A stretch of DNA of 64,000 nucleotides from Brienomyrus brachyistius (taxonomy: Eukaryota; Chordata; Actinopteri; Osteoglossiformes; Mormyridae). Location: NCBI RefSeq assembly GCF_023856365.1, contig NC_064544.1, positions 26,078,399-26,142,398 of the forward strand. The letters run 5' to 3'. A program made the translations under genes and the position numbers. Under the pieces are notes generated by a model that saw nothing but the letters and a program-made list of their open reading frames with translations, made no database searches and was not told the DNA's origin. Of the stretch, positions 45,705 to 57,280 are shown piece by piece. The first letter of the stretch is position 1, and each line of letters opens with the position of its first letter.

Positions 45705-46480
45705 ATGATGTCCTTTTTAGGGATGTGTTCATATTGCAGGACTTTTATACCAAACTATGCGGTATTATTAGCCCCTTTGAGTAATTTAATTCATGGGAAA
45801 GGCTCACATAATGTTACGTGGAACGAGGAAGCAGAAAGGACCTTCAGCAACCTAAAACTAGCTCTGCAGACGACCCCCCCACTCGGGGTATTCCGGACCA
45901 CATGGACCCTTTTGTCCAAACAGTGGATGAGAGGAGGGGCTGCATATGCAGCTCTATTGGAGATGCTGGACATTACTGTGAAAAGGTGCAAGGTGCTAAA
46001 CCCTGCCACGCTGCCCCCAATAGGAGGAGAAGGGGAAGGACACTGTTGGGTGGCGACTGTAAACCAAGTGTATCACTGAGACCTGATTTGAAGGAAACGC
46101 CCCCAGAAAATGCTGGTATGGAACTATTTCTAGATGCTCAGCCTCAAGGGATCCAAGAACAGGAACCAACAAGTTTGGATTTGCAGTCGTCTTCATGCAT
46201 AAAGCTTTGAAGTTTGGATATCTCCCAAGCCATTACTCTGTCCAGGTAGTGGAATTGGTGGCCTTGATGGAAGCACGAAAGCAGGCAAAAGAGAGCGTAG
46301 TGAGCATTTACACAGACTGCCGATATGCCTTTGGAGTGACAGACGCTTTTTTGAAGCACAGGGGATTTCATTATGTCTACAGGAAAACAAATTGTGCATC
46401 GCCATCTGATCAATGATTTACTGCAGGCAATTCTTTTACCAAAAAGTCTAGAAATATGTAAATAGCAACACAAATAGCAG
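45705..46480 (+). pseudogene. Retroviral pol fragment (RT end to RNase H)
   Basis: The first frame has FLGMCSYCRTFIPNYAVLLA and LIHGKGSHNVTW, typical of the end of a retroviral reverse transcriptase. The continuation switches to a second frame near 45900 (DPFVQTVDERRGC) and a third near 46195, where YLPSHYSVQVVELVALMEAR and VSIYTDCRYAFGV mark the RNase H domain with its Asp. The polymerase active site lies upstream and is absent. At least two frameshifts and an internal deletion. Closest in style to fish endogenous retroviruses of the epsilon/gamma type; exact group not assigned. Confidence 0.75.
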
Positions 46481-46570
46481 CGGCAGCACGGTCGCCCATA
46501 CAGATGATGGCTGTGAAACTAACCCTGTGGTTTTAGACACTTCAGTATATATCAACACAAAACTACACAG

Positions 46571-49500
46571 GACTAGCTGTGGAGAACAACGGGGTGTGAA
46601 GTGAGAGGTGGGGTGTGGTACAGTCCTCATAACAAACAGTGGAGTGTGAAGTGAGAGATGGGGTGTGGTACGATCCGAAAAACAAACAGCGGGGTGTGAA
46701 TTGAGAGGTGGGGTGTGGTACGGTCCCAAGAACAAACAACAGGGTGAGAAGTGAGAGGTGGGGTGTGGTAGGGTCCCAACAACAAACAGCGGGGTGTGAA
46801 GTGAGAGGTGGGGTGTTGTACGTTCCCAGCAACAAACAACGGGTTGTGAAGTGAGAGGTGGGGTGCGGTACGGAGCCGACAACAAACAGCGGGGTGTGAA
46901 GTGAGAGGTGGGGTGCGGTACGGAGCCGACAACAAACAGCGGGATATGAAGTGAAAGGTGGGCTGTGGTACAGTCCCAACAACAAACAGCGGGGTGTGAA
47001 GTGAGAGGTTGGGTGTGGTACGCTTCCGACAACAGACAGCGGGGTGTGAAATGTGATTTGAGATGTGGTACGGTCCTCACAACAAACAGCGGGATGTGAA
47101 ATGAGAGGTGGGGTGTGGTATGGTCCCTACAACAAATATCGGGGTGTGAAATGAGAGTTGGGGTATGGTACAGTCCCTCTTACAAACAGCGGGCTGTGAA
47201 GTGAGAGGTGGGGTGTGGTACGGTCCTCACAACAAACAACGGGGTGTGAAGTGAGAGGTGAGATGTGGTACGGTACTCACAATAAACAGCGGGATGTGAA
47301 ATGAGAGATGGGGTGTAGTACGGTCCAAACAACGAACAGCGGGGTATGAAGTGAGAGGTGTGGTGTGATACGGTACTCACAATAAACAGCGGGATGTGAA
47401 GTGAGAGGTCGGGTGTGGTACGGTCCCAACAACAAACAGCGGGGTGTGAAGTGAGAGGTGGGGTATGGTATAGTCCTGCTTACAAACAGCAGGGTGTGAA
47501 GTGAGAGGTGGGGTATGGTATAGTCCCGCTTACAAACAGCAGGGTGTGAAGTGAGAGATGGGGTGTGCTACGTTCCCAAGAACAAACAACAGGGTGTGAA
47601 GTAAGAGGTGGGATGTTGTACGACCCCAACAACAAATAGCAGGTTGTGAAGTGAGAGGTGGGGTGTGATACGGTCCTGAGAACAAACAGCGGGATGTGAT
47701 GTGATTGGTGTAGTGTACTACGGTCCCAACAACAAACAGCGGGGTGGGAAATGGGAGGTGGGGTATAATACGGTTCCGACCACAAAAAACAGGGTTTGAA
47801 GTGGGATATGGGGTGTGGTACGTCCCCAACAACAAACAGCGGGGTGTGAAGTGAGCGGTGGGGTGTGGTACGGCTCTCAGAACAAACAGCGGGGTGTGAA
47901 GTGAGAGATGGGGTGTGGTACGTTCCCAGCAACAACCAGCGGGTTGTGAAGTGAGAGGTGGCATGTGGTACGGCCCTCACAACTAACAGCGAGATGTGAG
48001 CTGAGAGGTGGGGTGTGGTACGTCCCCAACAACAAACAGCGGGGTGTTAAGTGAGAGGTGGGGTGTGGTACGGTCCCAACAACAAACAGTGGGGTGTGAA
48101 GTGAGAGAAGGTCTTTGGTACGTTCCCAGCAACAAACAGCGGGTTGTGAAGTGAGAGGTGGGGTGTGGTACGGTCCCGATAACAAATAGCGGGGTGTGAA
48201 ATGAGAGTTGGGGTATGGTACAGTCCCGCTTACAAACAGCAGGGTGTGAAGTGAGAGATGGGGTGTCGTACGTTCCCAGCAACAAACAGCGGGTTGTGAA
48301 GTGAGAGGTGGGGTGTGGTACGGTCCTGACAACAAACAGTGAGATGTGAGCTGAGAGGTGGGGTGTACTACTGTCCCGACAACAAACAGCGGGGTGTGAA
48401 GTGAGAGATGGGTTGTGATTCGGTCCCAACAACAAAGAGCGGGGTGTGAAGTGAGAGGTGGGTTCCGGTTCGGTCCCAACAACAAACAGCGGTGTGTGAA
48501 GTGAGAGTTGAAATGGGGTATGGTCCCAATAACAAATAGCGGGGTGGGAAATGGGAGGTGGGGTATAATACGGTTCCGACCACAAAATACCGGGTGTGGA
48601 GTGGGATATGGGGCATGGTACGTCCCCAACAACAAACAGCGAGGTGTGAAGTGAGAGGTGGGGTGTGGTACGGTCCCAAGAACAAACAACAGGGTGTGAA
48701 GTGAGAGGTGGGGTGTGATACGGTCCTCACAACAAACAACAGGGTGTGAAGTGATTGGTGGAGTGTGGTATGGTCCCGACAACAAATATCGAGGTGTAAA
48801 ATGAGAGTTGGGGTGTGGTACAGTCCCAGTAACAAACAGTGGGGTGTGAAGTGAGAGGTGAGGTGTGGTACGGTACTCACAAGAAAAAGCGGGATTTGTG
48901 GTGAGAGGTGGGGTGTGGTACGGTCCCAGTAACAAACAGCGGGGTGTGAAGTGAGAGATGGGGTGTGGTACGTCCCTGACAACAAACAGCGCGGTGTGAA
49001 GTGAGAGGTTGGGTGTGGTACGGTACTCACAACAAACAGCGGGATGTGTGGTGAGAGGTGGGGTGTGGTACGTTCCTGACAACAAACAGCGTGATGTGTG
49101 GTGAGAGGTGGGGTGTGGTACTGTCCCAGTAACAAACAGCGGGGTGTGAAATGAGAGTTGGGGAGTGGTACAGTCCCGCTAACAAACACCGGCATATGAA
49201 TTGAGAGGTGGGGTATGGTACGGTACTCACAACAAACAGGGGGATGTGTGGTGAGAGGTGGGATGTGGTACGGTCCTCACAACAAACAGCGTGGTGTGAA
49301 GTGAGAGGTGGGGTGTGATACGGTCCCATCAACAAACAACGGGGCGTGAAGTGAGAGGTGGGGTGTGGTACAATCCCATCAACAAACAACGGGGTGTGAA
49401 GTGAGAGGTGGGATGTGGTACGGTCCTCACAACAAACAGCGTGGTGTGAAGTGAGAGGTGGGGTGTGATACGGTCCCATCAACAAACAACGGGGCGTGAA

Positions 49501-49904
49501 GTGAGAGGTGGGGTGTGGTACATTCCCAACAACAAACAGCGGGTTCTGAAGTGATAGTTGGGGTGTGGTACGGTCCTCACAACAAACAGCGGGATGTGTG
49601 GTGAGAGGTGGGGTGTGGTACGGCCCTCACAACAAACAGCGCGGTGTGAAGTGAGAGGTGGGGTGTGGTACGGTCCCAACAACAAACAGCGGAGCCTGAA
49701 GTGAGAGTTGGGGTGTGGTATGTTCCCCACAACAATCAGCGGGGTGTAAAGTGAGAGCTGGGATGTGGTACGGTCCCAACAACAAACAGAAGAGCCTGAA
49801 ATGAGAGGTGGGATGTGGTACGGTTCCAACAACAAACAGCGGGGTATGAAGTGAGAGGTGGGGTGTGGTACAGTCCCAACAACAAACAGCGGGGTTTGAA
49901 GTGT
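46571..49904. repeat. 50-bp minisatellite, about 67 units
   Basis: The unit is approximately 'aacaaacagcggggtgtgaa', 'gtgagaggtggggtgtggta', 'cggtcccaac'. Units vary by substitutions (for example 'cggtcctcac', 'cagtcccgct'), and spacing holds at 50 bp throughout. Because 50 is not a multiple of 3 and the - strand unit has no stop in any frame, long - strand ORFs arise (up to 402 codons at 47877-49085). They cycle HTPPLTSHPAVCC, TTPHLSLHTPLFVV and VPHPTSHFTPRCLL. These are artefacts of the repeat unless shown to be translated. Confidence 0.95.
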
Positions 49905-50323
49905 ATGTCAGATCGCTATTGGTGGTGTGGCCACAGCGTATATTCATGCCTCCTGCACAACTGGACGGGAGTCTGTGCTCTTATGCAGCTCTCTCACCAC
50001 TAACTCAGTGCTGAATGTCTCCATCATATACCCTGACAGACATCATGCACAACGGGTGAGATGTGGAACCAGTAAAGACGATTTTCCCCCATAGGATTCT
50101 GGTACGCTATATTTCCCCACTACCACCTGGCACAAGCATGGAATCAGCTGGAGATTATCCATTACCATCTAGCACTATTTGTTAATGCCACTACTGATGC
50201 CATAACCGGAATCAATAAAGAGCTCAACCCAGAGCAGACTGATGCTGTATATCTTGCTGGTGAAGGAGGGAGGCATGTGGGCTGTGATAGAGGACCAGTG
50301 CTGCATGTATGTCCCGGCCAGTG
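49905..50323 (+). pseudogene. Retroviral env fragment before the 77-bp array
   Basis: One frame reads HNWTGVCALMQL (about 49955-49990). A later frame reads LLVKEGGMWAVIEDQCCMYV (50242-50310), resembling the segment of transmembrane env proteins that ends in a Cys pair. The first Cys of the usual CX6CC motif reads Trp here. Frames between the two do not connect. A broken copy. Confidence 0.55.
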
Positions 50324-51400
50324 ATGATGCCGATATCTCTTTGGTTATACAGCACATGACAGAGGATGAATGCTGCACGTACAGTATGTCCCGGCCAGTG
50401 ATGATGCCGATATCTCTTTGGTTATACAGCACATGACAGAGGATGAATGCTGCACGTACAGTATGTCCCGGCCAGTGATGATGCCGATATCTCTTTGGTT
50501 ATACAGCACATGACAGAGGATGAATGCTGCACGTACAGTATGTCCCGGCCAGTGATGATGCCGATATCTCTTTGGTTATACAGCACATGACAGAGGATGA
50601 ATGCTGCACGTACAGTATGTCCCGGCCAGTGATGATGCCGATATCTCTTTGGTTATACAGCACATGACAGAGGATGAATGCTGCACGTACAGTATGTCCC
50701 GGCCAGTGATGATGCCGATATCTCTTTGGTTATACAGCACATGACAGAGGATGAATGCTGCATGTACAGTATGTCCCGGCCAGTGATGATGCCGATATCT
50801 CTTTGGTTATACAGCACATGACAGAGGATGAATGCTGCATGTACAGTATGTCCCGGCCAGTGATGATGCCGATATCTCTTTGGTTATACAGCACATGACA
50901 GAGGATGAATGCTGCACGTACAGTATGTCCCGGCCAGTGATGATGCCGATATCTCTTTGGTTATACAGCACATGACAGAGGATGAATGCTGCACGTACAG
51001 TATGTCCCGGCCAGTGATGATGCCGATATCTCTTTGGTTATACAGCACATGACAGAGGATGAATGCTGCACGTACAGTATGTCCCGGCCAGTGATGATGC
51101 CGATATCTCTTTGGTTATACAGCACATGACAGAGGATGAATGCTGCACGTACAGTATGTCCCGGCCAGTGATGATGCCGATATCTCTTTGGTTATACAGC
51201 ACATGACAGAGGATGAATGCTGCACGTACAGTATGTCCCGGCCAGTGATGATGCCGATATCTCTTTGGTTATACAGCACATGACAGAGGATGAATGCTGC
51301 ACGTACAGTATGTCCCGGCCAGTGATGATGCCGATATCTCTTTGGTTATACAGCACATGACAGAGGTGCTGAAGCAGCTTCACTGGGATGAACATGGCAG
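50324..51400 (+). repeat. 77-bp tandem array inside env, 14 near-identical units
   Basis: 'atgatgccgatatctctttg', 'gttatacagcacatgacaga', 'ggatgaatgctgcacgtaca' and 'gtatgtcccggccagtg' repeat every 77 bp, from 50324 to the last start at 51325. The only variation noticed is C/T in 'gcacgtac'. The unit is made of env coding sequence (ASDDADISLVIQHMTE), but 77 is not a multiple of 3, so every added unit shifts the frame. Confidence 0.95.
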
Positions 51401-51495
51401 TGTCACCTGGGGGTGGCTGTATGGCCTTTTTTGGCCGGTGGACAGCATACCTAACTGTGTTTCTTCCATTACTATCATGGTCATCATCTTTTGAC
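51366..51495 (+). pseudogene. Retroviral env fragment after the array
   Basis: The last array unit runs into HWDEHGSVTWGWLYGLFW and a short hydrophobic end (SSITIMVIIF) before a stop, like the ectodomain end and membrane anchor of a transmembrane env protein. Truncated relative to functional envs. Confidence 0.5.
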
Positions 51496-51500
51496 TCTGT

Positions 51501-51965
51501 ATCCCCTGCATTGTACTGTACACTGTCTGACCTGCTTTATACACTGTCTGACCTGCCTAATTAATCTGTTTCCATTGAAATCGTTTTTATTATGATGCTG
51601 AAATCATTGAATATTTGAAGTCAGGGTCAGAGGTCCTGTACCATTCCCAACAATAAAGGCTGTATTGTTGAAATTCAACACAGCAGCGCCATCTAGTGGA
51701 CCAGTGGAGAAGCTTTTCAGGCTCGGAAATCTAGCGTTAACTCCAAGGAGAAATATGCTAACAAACGATATGAGTGACTTCTCCTAATGAGATATAACCA
51801 CTGGTTTACTGATAAATAAGCAACTTTATTGAGTTTATTCAGTGTTTGCCATTTAAAAGTTTTTCCACATTTAAGTTTATCTTTATTTTGTAGTGTTAGA
51901 AAAAAAACTGTCATTTTCCATCCATCCATTTTCTGTAACTGCTTTTCTTATTCAGGGCCCTGAAT
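51501..51965. other. 3' flank of the retrovirus remnant; short SINE tail
   Basis: Contains a repeated 'acactgtctgacctgc' pair, an AATAAA at about 51652, and an ATCC-type SINE fragment at 51917-51960. No LTR structure proven. Confidence 0.35.
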
Positions 51966-52142
51966 AAGCCAATTATCACTCTGTCAGCCTATTATCACTC
52001 TGTCAGCCTATTATCAATATACCAGCTTGTAATCACTCTACCAGCTTATTATCGCTCTGCCAGCCTGTTATCACTCTGCCAGCCTATTATCACTCTACCA
52101 GCCTGTAATCACTCTACCAGCCTATTATCACTCTGCCAGTCT
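51966..52142. repeat. 19-bp minisatellite, about 9 units
   Basis: 'cctattatcactctgtcag' and variants ('cttgtaatcactctaccag') are repeated head to tail. Confidence 0.9.
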
Positions 52143-52480
52143 CTTCTTGTAGCAATAAAAGGTCCTTTTTTCAGCATTAAAGTTTGTAAAGAACCGACAT
52201 GGGATTTTCATCCAGAAAACCGCCGACTCACTGGACGTTTTTTCTTTCTCGGTCCATTTTCGGTAAATCCTAGGATGGTTGTGTGTGAAAATCCCAGTAG
52301 ATCAGCAATTTCTGAAATACTCACACCAGCACGTCTGACACCGGCAAACATGCCACATTCAAATTTTCGTTTTTATACAATATGCTGCTGACATATAATT
52401 GGTTGATTAGATATTTTCTTCAATAAGCATTTGAACAGGTGAACCTAAAAAAGTGGCCGGTGAGTGTATGTTGCATATGA
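52143..52480. repeat. Dispersed repeat with common fish motif
   Basis: 'gtgtgtgaaaatcccagtag', 'gatcagcaatttctgaaata' and the end 'aagtggccggtgagtgta' (52450-52467) are shared by a widespread fish repeat. Family not named. No ORF. Confidence 0.5.
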
Positions 52481-52592
52481 AGCTGCACCCCCGAAAAAAA
52501 TAAGGTGCATGACGCCCCTGCATTGAGGGATCTAGTGCAAGCACAGGGAGAACATGCAAACAGCACATATGGGAACTTATAAATAGACTTAC

Positions 52593-52712
52593 TTATGGAT
52601 GAAGCCAAGATGATCAGGAATGTAACTCCAGTTATCCCTGCTATGTAGGTAAGTATTTTCTGTACTTTGTCATTGTCTTCTGAATGTTTTGCCAAAACCA
52701 CAACATAGGTGA
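52593..52712 (-). CDS. Unrecognised membrane protein gene, third visible exon (120 bp)
   Basis: The acceptor CGTTTCAG and donor A|GTAAGT bound a 120-bp exon in phase 1 at both ends. It encodes VLAKHSEDNDKVQKIL followed by the hydrophobic TYIAGITGVTFLIILASSI, a likely membrane-spanning helix after a charged loop. Splice strength, symmetric phase and strand match the exons at 53488 and 59540. The next exon downstream (lower coordinates) was not found in the window. Confidence 0.6.
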
Positions 52713-52793
52713 CTGAAACGAGAAGAAAACAGTTAGTGAACATAAAATTAATTTCAGACAGAGAATATAGAACAAATGTGCTGAGTGTCCTGT

Positions 52794-53330
52794 GTTTAAG
52801 GCGCTGCTCTGCACAGCCCTGTCACCTGGGGGATAAGGGGTTAAATCCCATGTCAGACACGGTGGTTAAAAAAAAAACTAATTGAAGATATAAATGAGGT
52901 AACAACAGGCAACCCAGGATGCTGGGGGGCAGGGGGGGCTTTAATGCACAGATTTAATCAGGGGCCTCCGCTAATAAAGAACCAGCCCCCCCACCCCCTC
53001 ACTGACCCAGACAAATACAGCTTTAATGAGAACAGTAGTGGGCAGAGTCACAGGGGGCCTGGAGTCTCTCCCAAGCAGCACAGGGCAGAGGTACAGCTTG
53101 GATGGGAGGCCATACACACATAGTCACATGCTATGGGCAATTTACAGGCACCAATTAACCTGAGAGGGAGACTGTGGGCTACTGGAGGAAACTGGAGTAA
53201 CTCGTGGAAACTCACATAACATAGGGAGCACATGCAGACTGTACACAGATACAGAGAAGTGGGACTCAAACCAGCAGCCTGGAGGTGTCAGGCAGCAGTG
53301 CTGACCACTGAGCCACTGTGCTGCCCCATG
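52794..53330 (-). repeat. SINE head fragment and diverged SINE copy (intronic)
   Basis: 52796-52870 has the 'ctgtcacctggggga' head motif seen at 36022. 53072-53330 ends in 'gaccactgagccactgtgct' and has 'gggactcaaaccagcagcct', a diverged reverse copy of the SINE family at 4988. Both lie between exons of the membrane protein gene. Confidence 0.6.
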
Positions 53331-53487
53331 GATACAGATTAACACTGAACAAAACATATACTGCATTATAAAAATTTAAATTATGTAAATTGTTACACAT
53401 TTCTGTGTTTAAATATAAAGTAGAAAATAAATCTCTATGTGTAATTCTAGTCCAGTACTCCTGAAATCCATTTATAAACATACTCAC

Positions 53488-53601
53488 TTCGGAATATAGC
53501 GAAAAAGATGAACATAAATATGATTCCACCAAAAATTCCTCCAAATGTTGCTTTATCAGATGGAGTTGGGGAATATTTTGCTGAGAACTCAATGAAAGAA
53601 C
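53488..53601 (-). CDS. Unrecognised membrane protein gene, second visible exon (114 bp)
   Basis: The acceptor TTTCATTTCAG and donor A|GTGAGT bound a 114-bp exon, phase 1 at both ends. It encodes SFIEFSAKYSPTPSDKATF, then the strongly hydrophobic FGGIFGGIIFMFIFFAIF, a clear membrane helix with a glycine-rich face. Joined to its neighbours it continues the frame of the 59540 exon (GGT codon at the junction) and opens into the 52593 exon (ATC codon at the junction). Confidence 0.65.
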
Positions 53602-53722
53602 CTGAAATGAAATAAGAATAGTCAGTCAACAAATAATTAGACACAAGAAAAAACAAATGCATTCAGTGGTTCATTTGTATATCAGATGCATTTGTCCAAA
53701 GTAACGTGTAAATAAGGATCGG

Positions 53723-54232
53723 AGTGTATGAGGAGGGGTAGGATTAGGATATCCATCCGCACCATACATGTTATACGTTAGTGTATGAAGAGGGGTAGGA
53801 TTAGGATATCCATCCGCACCATACATGTTATACATTAGTGTATGAGGAGGGGTAGGATTAGGATATCCATCCGCACCATACATGTTATACGTTAGTGTAT
53901 GAGGAGGGGTAGGATTAGGATATCCATCCACACCATACGTGTTATACGTTAGTGTATGAGGAGGGGTAGGATTAGGATATCCATCCGCACCATACATGTT
54001 ATACGTTAGTGTATGAGGAGGGGTAGGATTAGGATATCCATCCGCACCATACATGTTATACGTTAGTGTATGAGGAGGGGTAGGATTAGGATATCCATCC
54101 GCACCATACGTGTTATACGTTAGTGTATGAGGAGGGGTAGGATTAGGATATCCATCCACACCATACGTGTTATACGTTAGTGTATGAGGAGGGGTAGGAT
54201 TAGGATATCCATCCACACCATACAGTGCGGAT
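53723..54232. repeat. 57-bp minisatellite, about 9 units
   Basis: 'tatgaggaggggtaggatta', 'ggatatccatccgcaccata' and 'catgttatacgttagtg' repeat every 57 bp. As 57 is 19 codons, the - strand carries an open 210-codon frame (53671-54303, ATG start) with nine copies of a 19-residue repeat (YGADGYPNPTPPHTLTYN). It lies in the intron between the 59540 and 53488 exons, on the same strand as that gene. Probably intronic satellite; translation not shown. Confidence 0.92.
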
Positions 54233-54900
54233 CGAGTCATTTCATATGAAAGACACACAACTATTATTCCCCTTTCACACATCCAGCTCAAACAAAGTAC
54301 CATTCCGATTAACAGACTCCCACACTATCCACTCGACAGGAACAAGCTTATCTAGTACATGTTACAAAATCAGTATAAATTTACCACCGCTGCATTTGCA
54401 TGAGCTCTGCATGCGCTCTCCCAGCCAATCATAATCATTTTCATCTTTGCTGTTTTACTCAGAAACAATGCAGTACATTTGTGGGAAATTGAACAAAAAT
54501 GAATGAGGAGGAGAAACCCAAACAAGAACATTTGTCTTCCGATGTATGTCAATATTTTGTATTCCACAGAGACGATACTGAGCAAAACTAAGTGATTTGT
54601 TGGCACTGATCTGTGGCTGTTGGCAAGAAAGTGACACATAATCACAGTGTGGACTATTGATGACACCACTTCTGACTGAGAGTTTGCTGTGTGGGTTTTG
54701 GCTGCTGCTTCTCACCGGTGTTTTTGTTGGTCCTGTTGCTTATTTTCTTAACTCGGCCGTATATTAAATGCAGAGGACACATTTCATTGTTATACACTGT
54801 GTGTCAACAATGACCACTAATCACTTAATGTTTTGTGTGTCAGCCTTATAAACGGCTATTATTGGCTATTATTTCCTTCTCACTTAAACTATTATATAGA
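54233..54900. other. Intronic sequence, nothing recognised
   Basis: Short ORFs on both strands without domains. Confidence 0.4.
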
Positions 54901-54906
54901 TATAAA

Positions 54907-55200
54907 GACATATGTATAGTTATCCATGCGAATAAAGATATATGTATAGTTACCCATGCGAATAAAGATATATGTATAGTTACCCATGCGAATAAAGATA
55001 TATGTATAGTTACCCATGCGAATAAAGATATATGTATAGTTACCCATGCGAATAAAGATATATGTATAGTTACCCATGCGAATAAAGATATATGTATAGT
55101 TACCCATGCGAATAAAGATATATGTATAGTTACCCATGCGAATAAAGATATATGTATAGTTACCCATGCGAATAAAGATATATGTATAGTTACTCATACA
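54907..55200. repeat. 30-bp minisatellite, about 10 units
   Basis: 'aataaagatatatgtatagt' plus 'tacccatgcg' is repeated almost perfectly. With a 10-codon period it stays open on both strands (NKDICIVTHA on +, MGNYTYIFIR on -). The outer units are slightly diverged ('tatccatgcg', 'tactcataca'). Confidence 0.95.
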
Positions 55201-57280
55201 CACTGTCATGGTGACCTCAGAGAAATTAGGGAAGTTAAATAAGGTAACTAAGTATCTTAGTGAGTCTCCTAACTATTAGAAGCCTTTTCTTTGTCTGACC
55301 CCCCTGCTTCTCTACATTCCTTCTTACCTGATCCCACAATTAGTCAGTCGGCCCTTTTCTTTGTCCTCTACTGTTTATATTAAATGAATGAATATAATTT
55401 ATAGGAATCTCTACAATTGAGAAAATTTCTTTGGGGATGCACATATATAAGAACAAATATATAATACTATACTACTCAGACCAATTATCATACAGCAACC
55501 CAGAAAAACTTATAATGAAATGTGGTAAAGACTGATATCAGTGCCATACCATCCTCAATCGTGGTAGGTTTCTAAAAATTAAGCTTAATGAAAATCTGAA
55601 TATTAAATGAGCAAAGTGATTTGATTTGTTGTTCTATTCCAATTTGTGGTCTAAAAGCAATAAGGCCACCATCTGCTTTAGCGGAAATGCACTCCTTCAA
55701 CCATTAGGATACCTCTCACTTTTTCTCAGCCCTGCTAAATAATTATATTATGCAGTCTAAGACAGTATAGCTTCATAATCTGTGTTTGGTAACTGGTGCC
55801 GTACGTTTCACTCACTTTTATACCGCAGGCTGTTCTCAGGAGAGCTTGACTGGTTCTTTCTTACTATGACTGAAGAAACCTATATTATTTATACTATTCA
55901 TATTATAAATACATTTATAATGAAAGTTTTTCAATGTTCTCCAACTTCTATAAGTACAGTTCTGTGGGTATCAGGAGCCGAGTTGAAATAAAACTTGCAT
56001 AAAAAGAGAAAGTGCTATATGTTGGTCTAAGTCTTTCTTTTTATGATTGGTTAGTAAACACAGCAGCTGAATATCCAAATGAGTTCAGATGAGAGGACAT
56101 TAAAATGGGGCTGATATGGGCCACCCATATTGTACTTGTGTGCCACACATATGGGCTTGGGGTTTGGGAAGAGGTGAGGTGGAGACACATTGTCTTAACA
56201 CTCTATGTTGTAAATTGAACACGATAAGAGTTAATAAACATTAACACTGTAAAAACAACACTCACTGCACACTGTAAAGTGTTAAACGTAACACTGAATT
56301 GTGTAGACCCATATAAACATCATGCAGTGTTAATTTAACACTGGCACATTTGCAGTGTAGGTTTAACCAGCTTCAATCGCTTTGCTCATTATTATTGCCG
56401 TTGCATCCGATTAGTAGTATAGGACATGGATACACTTGCTGCGTAAACTCGCGTAGCGTCACTGTACCTTCCTCCTGCAGTTTCCTCCTCGGTTTGGCTG
56501 AATGCACATTGTCTACATTAAGATTCACTGCACAGATGCACAGAACGTGCTCCTTATATTTAGAACGTGCCCCAGTTAAATGGGTCTGGCCACGCCGATG
56601 ATCCAGCATGACTTCACATCAGACCAAAATACATAAGTGTCTGATTTTTTGCACAATTTTTCACAGACTCCGCCCACGTCATGCAACGTCCATACCAATT
56701 GTATGCTGATTAATTATGTGTGGGTTGACTAATCAGTTAAATGATTACAGACAAGACTGTTAAATTGAACTAATATAATTTTAAAGGACCATACTTATTT
56801 GGACTGATTCATTGTTTTTATAGTGACCATAAAGTCAACTCAGAGGAAATTACTTAATGCAACAAACAGGAATTATATCACAACTTAAAAAATCCAAAAA
56901 TCTAAGCACACTCAAAACTACCGAGTTACTACTCAAACAATTACTTTTTGAGTAAAGTCAAATTTGTGGAAATGACTGAATCAAAATTTTTGGCGAAATT
57001 CAGTTATATTAACTTTTATAAAGAAGTACTCTTAGATCTTTCACCGCTGTTAATAAACTCCTCAAATCTCCTGTACAAGCATGACCCAATGCAGCTGAAC
57101 AGTGCCAGGCATTTTTACATTTTTTAAGCTAATATTAACCAAATGGATCCTATTCATTCTCCTCCTTTAACCTTGCCTGTACTACTTTTATACCTGTTGA
57201 CAGCTTGACCAAACACCTACACCTCTACTTAAAGCATGTTCTTCTATAATCAATTCTCCAATAGGGTCACTGATAAACAC
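55201..57280. other. Intronic sequence, no gene recognised
   Basis: About 2 kb, A/T-rich. 56220-56360 contains several forward and reversed copies of 'aacactgtaaa' / 'gtgttaa' type motifs, suggesting a degenerate inverted-repeat element. 56880-56970 has 'cgagttactactcaaacaat' / 'tttttgagtaaagtc' motifs. No supported exon. Confidence 0.4.

Larger units (their letters stand above)
45691..51500 (+). mobile_element. Endogenous retrovirus remnant with two internal minisatellites
   Basis: Pol pieces (45705-46480) are followed by a 50-bp minisatellite (46571-49904) and then env pieces (about 49905-50330 and 51330-51480), the second of which is interrupted by a 77-bp array. The order pol then env on one strand indicates one element. 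Integrase and most of env are missing. No LTR was identified. It carries many stops and frameshifts and is not functional. Confidence 0.7.

Noticed and set aside
47877..49085. 402-codon - strand ORF resembling a repetitive protein
   Set aside because: It is one of three overlapping open frames created by the stop-free 50-bp unit, and it starts without ATG. It reflects the repeat and not a gene.
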